Assembly: GCA_905221605.1 (NCBI GenBank)
Contig: CAJNDS010000021.1
Location: 62,001-126,000, forward strand
DNA from: Symbiodinium natans
Lineage: Eukaryota; Sar; Dinophyceae; Suessiales; Symbiodiniaceae
DNA length: 64,000 nucleotides
Reading direction: 5' to 3'
Both the position numbers and the translations under genes were made by a program. This document shows, piece by piece, positions 61,809 through 64,000 of this stretch. The notes beneath the pieces are model-generated. The model did not search any database and had not been told where the DNA came from. It saw only the letters and a list, made by a program, of their open reading frames with translations. How positions within the stretch are numbered: the stretch's first letter is position 1; each line of letters opens with the position of its first letter.

Positions 61809-62356
61809 TATAATTTTTACCTGTATTTGGAAAGTTCGCTTGGAGCCGAGTCAAGACCGCGACGACAACTCGCCTTAGGTGAGGGCCGGATCGCATGGAC
61901 ACATGTCTCACTCCTTTTGCCCACGCTTTTCTTCTGATGTTTCGCTTAGCAAAAACGCCCTGTCCTGTGGTGAACTCTCAAGCTAGAGCACACAAAAACA
62001 GCCCTAGTGCACTTTTTACACAAGCGCAGGAGCTTTTTAGAAGAGAAGCCGGCAAGTTTCTTAACATTTTGCGTACGAAGCTCAACTGAGCAGCTCCAAG
62101 AATGTGTATCGTGGGCTTGCCACGGGCCATTCCAGGCGAGATTTTCTGGGAGCTTTTTGCTTTCGTAGGTAGGCGATGCTTGGCACTCTGTGATACGAAG
62201 ATCTACGAAGTACGGCCATCATGGCCCATCATGTATCAGAGGTCTCCATAGTGAGTGGCTTCCGCGAAGGAGTGCTGAAACACATCATCTCCATGAGAAT
62301 CACGCACATGCAAGTTCCAAAAGAGGCGAGTCATACAGGCTTGGCTTACTGTTGGT
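61259..62356. other. No supported gene; TA microsatellite
   Basis: 61767-61812 is a TA run. ORFs 61263-61553 and 61525-61911 lack recognisable motifs. Confidence 0.4.
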
Positions 62357-62358
62357 TA

Positions 62359-62450
62359 GTAGGGAATGAGGGAATGAGGTACCCTATATACTCCCTTAAA
62401 GGAGAGAGAGAGAGAGAGAGAGAGATAGATAGATAGATAGATAGAGAGAG

Positions 62451-62481
<31 letters not shown>

Positions 62482-62497
62482 GGGGGATATAGGTGCC
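62359..62497 (+). repeat. Interspersed element B, copy 2, split by microsatellites
   Basis: TAGGGAATGAGGGAATGAGG and the GTACCC and CTTAAAG blocks match the reverse complement of 2228-2306. GA, GATA and TA repeats (62401-62480) sit inside, followed by AGGGGGATATAGG. Confidence 0.6.
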
Positions 62498-62762
62498 AAA
62501 GGCGTCTCGAATTCTGAGAAATCCGGAATTGCGGCTTGCAGCCATGCTCTGCCATAAACCTGTCGTTTCTCAGGACTGGGGTTCTGAGCTGTTCTTAGGA
62601 CCGTTAGGGCTGAGAATGGTCTGATGTTTCATGGGGCTTTGGGCCCAAGTGCTGGAGGATTCTCTTCGCAATTGTAGGCTCAAGGAAATGCACTTTGGCT
62701 GGCTGGCCAGGGCAGACTCAGCCTGCGGCTCAATGAATCAGCTTGGAATTTTCTCTATGCAG

Positions 62763-63179
62763 CTGGAGGGTTTACGTGAAGCCTTGGTGCCGAGGAGGAT
62801 GTTTTCACAGCAAGTCCAAACAGCAGCCGGGTTCGACGCAAGCAAAGGAGGTGCCTGGTCGTTGCCTGCTGGAGTGCTGCTGAGTTACCGTGGGTGCCAT
62901 CAGTTGCCTACCACCCGGCTCGGCGGTGCAGGTAAATATGTGGGCACCAATCTGTACGCCACAGGCGGAGAAGCTTCCCGTGTTGTTGCTGAAGGGGGTC
63001 TGCAAGCTGGGCAGGCGACATGTTCAGTGGTGTCATTGACGTGTCTGGAAAAGCCGCCGGACGAGGACGTCTCTTCTTTGCGTCTTGTGTCGGGGGGGGG
63101 GGGGGAGGGGGCATGCGGCAGGGGGTTTCCGCGCAGGAATCCTCTACTATTTCGGGCACCGCTCCCAGAGTCTGACTGA
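62763..63179 (+). CDS. Exon or ORF of unknown protein
   Basis: After TTTTCTCTATGCAG the frame reads LEGLREALVPRRMFSQQVQT, then SLPAGVLLSYRGCHQLPTTR. A good donor (GTAAAT at 62932) would end the exon at 62931. Without splicing the frame stays open to 63179 but becomes Gly-rich. Family not recognised. Confidence 0.4.
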   Translation: MEGLREALVPRRMFSQQVQTAAGFDASKGGAWSLPAGVLLSYRGCHQLPTTRLGGAGKYVGTNLYATGGEASRVVAEGGLQAGQATCSVVSLTCLEKPPDEDVSSLRLVSGGGGEGACGRGFPRRNPLLFRAPLPESD

Positions 63180-63493
63180 CTGGTGCTTACGTGGGAGTTG
63201 CGAGGAGCCCTCTGATTCCTGTTTGTACATGTGAAGCATTGTGAAGCCATGGAGCCATGCACTCGCATAAGCAAGAGTAAGGAGTGAGGCGGGCTGTGAC
63301 AGAGCCTTCGCCCTTAGCAATGTAAAGGTCTGGCGAATGTGACGTCGCAACCTTCGATGCCGCCCTGAACCAGACGGGGGAGGGGGCCAGCACCTAAGAG
63401 ATCTCAAACGCAGGCCGAGCTGGGAGCACCGCATCCGGCAGAATACTTCGCCAAGGTACGATGGACGAAAGACAGAGACATAGCTTACAGGCT

Positions 63494-63839
63494 GGCTTGG
63501 GGAGGGTTCACAAGGTGGGGCTGTCGAAGCTGACCCCTCTGCGGAACCAGCATTCCCGTTTTGCTTAAGGGAGCCTTCAGCGATTGAACCCTACATCCCC
63601 AAGACCATCCAGTCCATGCTTAATGATCTTAATCGATTAGACAGGCCTAACGCAATGTCTACACCCTTAAGGCTCAGGGGTTTAGGATTCACGTACTGCC
63701 TCAAAGAGAACTCCCTGGACCAGAGATCCTAAACCCTAACCCCTGAACCCTACCTGCGGATCTTCCCAGGCTTTTCAACGGCCAGCCGGAAGGAGGGACT
63801 TTGGACTTGGACGAGGCGCTGGAAATCGCTGGCCTCCAG
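63494..63839 (+). CDS. Two exon-like segments (63494-63567, 63770-63839)
   Basis: The first, after TAGCTTACAG, reads AGLGRVHKVGLSKLTPLRNQ. The second lies between TCTTCCCAG and GTGGGTTT, is 70 nt and reads LFNGQPEGGTLDLDEALEIA-GLQ. The second sits between a CCCTAAA stretch (63724-63751) and a TTTAGGG stretch (63843-63878). Family not recognised; the link between the two is not proven. Confidence 0.4.
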
Positions 63840-64000
63840 GTGGGTTTGAGGGTTTTTTTCGGGTTTAGGGTTAGGGTAAAGTGGCTCCTTGTAGTTGGGT
63901 GGTTGGGCTTGAAGGTACGGTTGAAGGGCTTCTCGGGGCTTCCCTAAAGAGATCATGGAGGGACTTGACTGTTCCTCAAGTCATGAGAGACTTGTGCTTA

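Overview
The window looks like nuclear DNA of a dinoflagellate, most likely Symbiodiniaceae or a close relative. The evidence is: very many interstitial telomere-type TTTAGGG/CCCTAAA arrays in both orientations; short GC-rich exons with GT, GC and possibly GA donors; a LINE whose ORF2 starts with the 'RIGEASNPGP' signature I recall from dinoflagellate LINEs; a dinoflagellate-style globin; and an element-associated 2OG-Fe(II)-oxygenase-like ORF. There is no operon structure, rRNA or convincing tRNA. Most long ORFs are artefacts of simple repeats.

Layout. 0.2-0.95 kb: a two-exon globin gene. 1.7-2.7 kb: exon-like pieces between telomeric arrays. 4.1-4.9 kb: a trinucleotide array. 5.4-6.8 kb: a many-exon gene of unknown function. 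7.2-9.1 kb: exon fragments on both strands. 10.0-10.9 kb: an uninterrupted protein N-terminal amidase (Nta1 type). 14.1 kb: a 10-bp minisatellite. 18.7-19.2 kb: exons of an unknown gene. 20.2-21.0 kb: the C-terminal exons of a phospholipid N-methyltransferase. 22.4-22.8 kb: exons of an unknown gene. 24.1-31.6 kb: a 7.3-kb LINE (ORF1 and EN-RT-RNase H ORF2, minus strand) inside a 9-bp repeat array. 33.8-34.9 kb: a crotonase gene. 35.9-38.4 kb: a 2.4-kb satellite with a 10-bp unit, open in all three forward frames. 41.2-47.7 kb: a composite repetitive element carrying a dioxygenase-like ORF and a helicase fragment. 49.5 kb: a C-rich tract. 54.5-57.3 kb: a Ser/Thr-rich membrane protein with a GPS/GAIN-like motif. 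58.9-63.8 kb: scattered exon-like pieces among telomeric arrays.

The most notable pattern is intronic. At least eleven times a CCCTAAA array is followed after about 80-190 bp by a TTTAGGG array, and the enclosed core usually reads as a short exon with plausible splice sites. In the crotonase gene a 72-nt intron between two conserved coding blocks is about half TTTAGGG repeat. A ten-copy family of roughly 100-bp inverted-repeat elements (ends GGGGTTTACGA / TCGTAAACCCC) occupies similar positions and in one full copy contains a telomeric array. Together these suggest that telomere-like repeats and miniature inverted-repeat elements are part of how introns arise or grow here, with complementary repeats near the two ends of an intron.

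Exon boundaries were read by eye from splice signals, open phase and conserved motifs. Those supported only by coding appearance carry low confidence.
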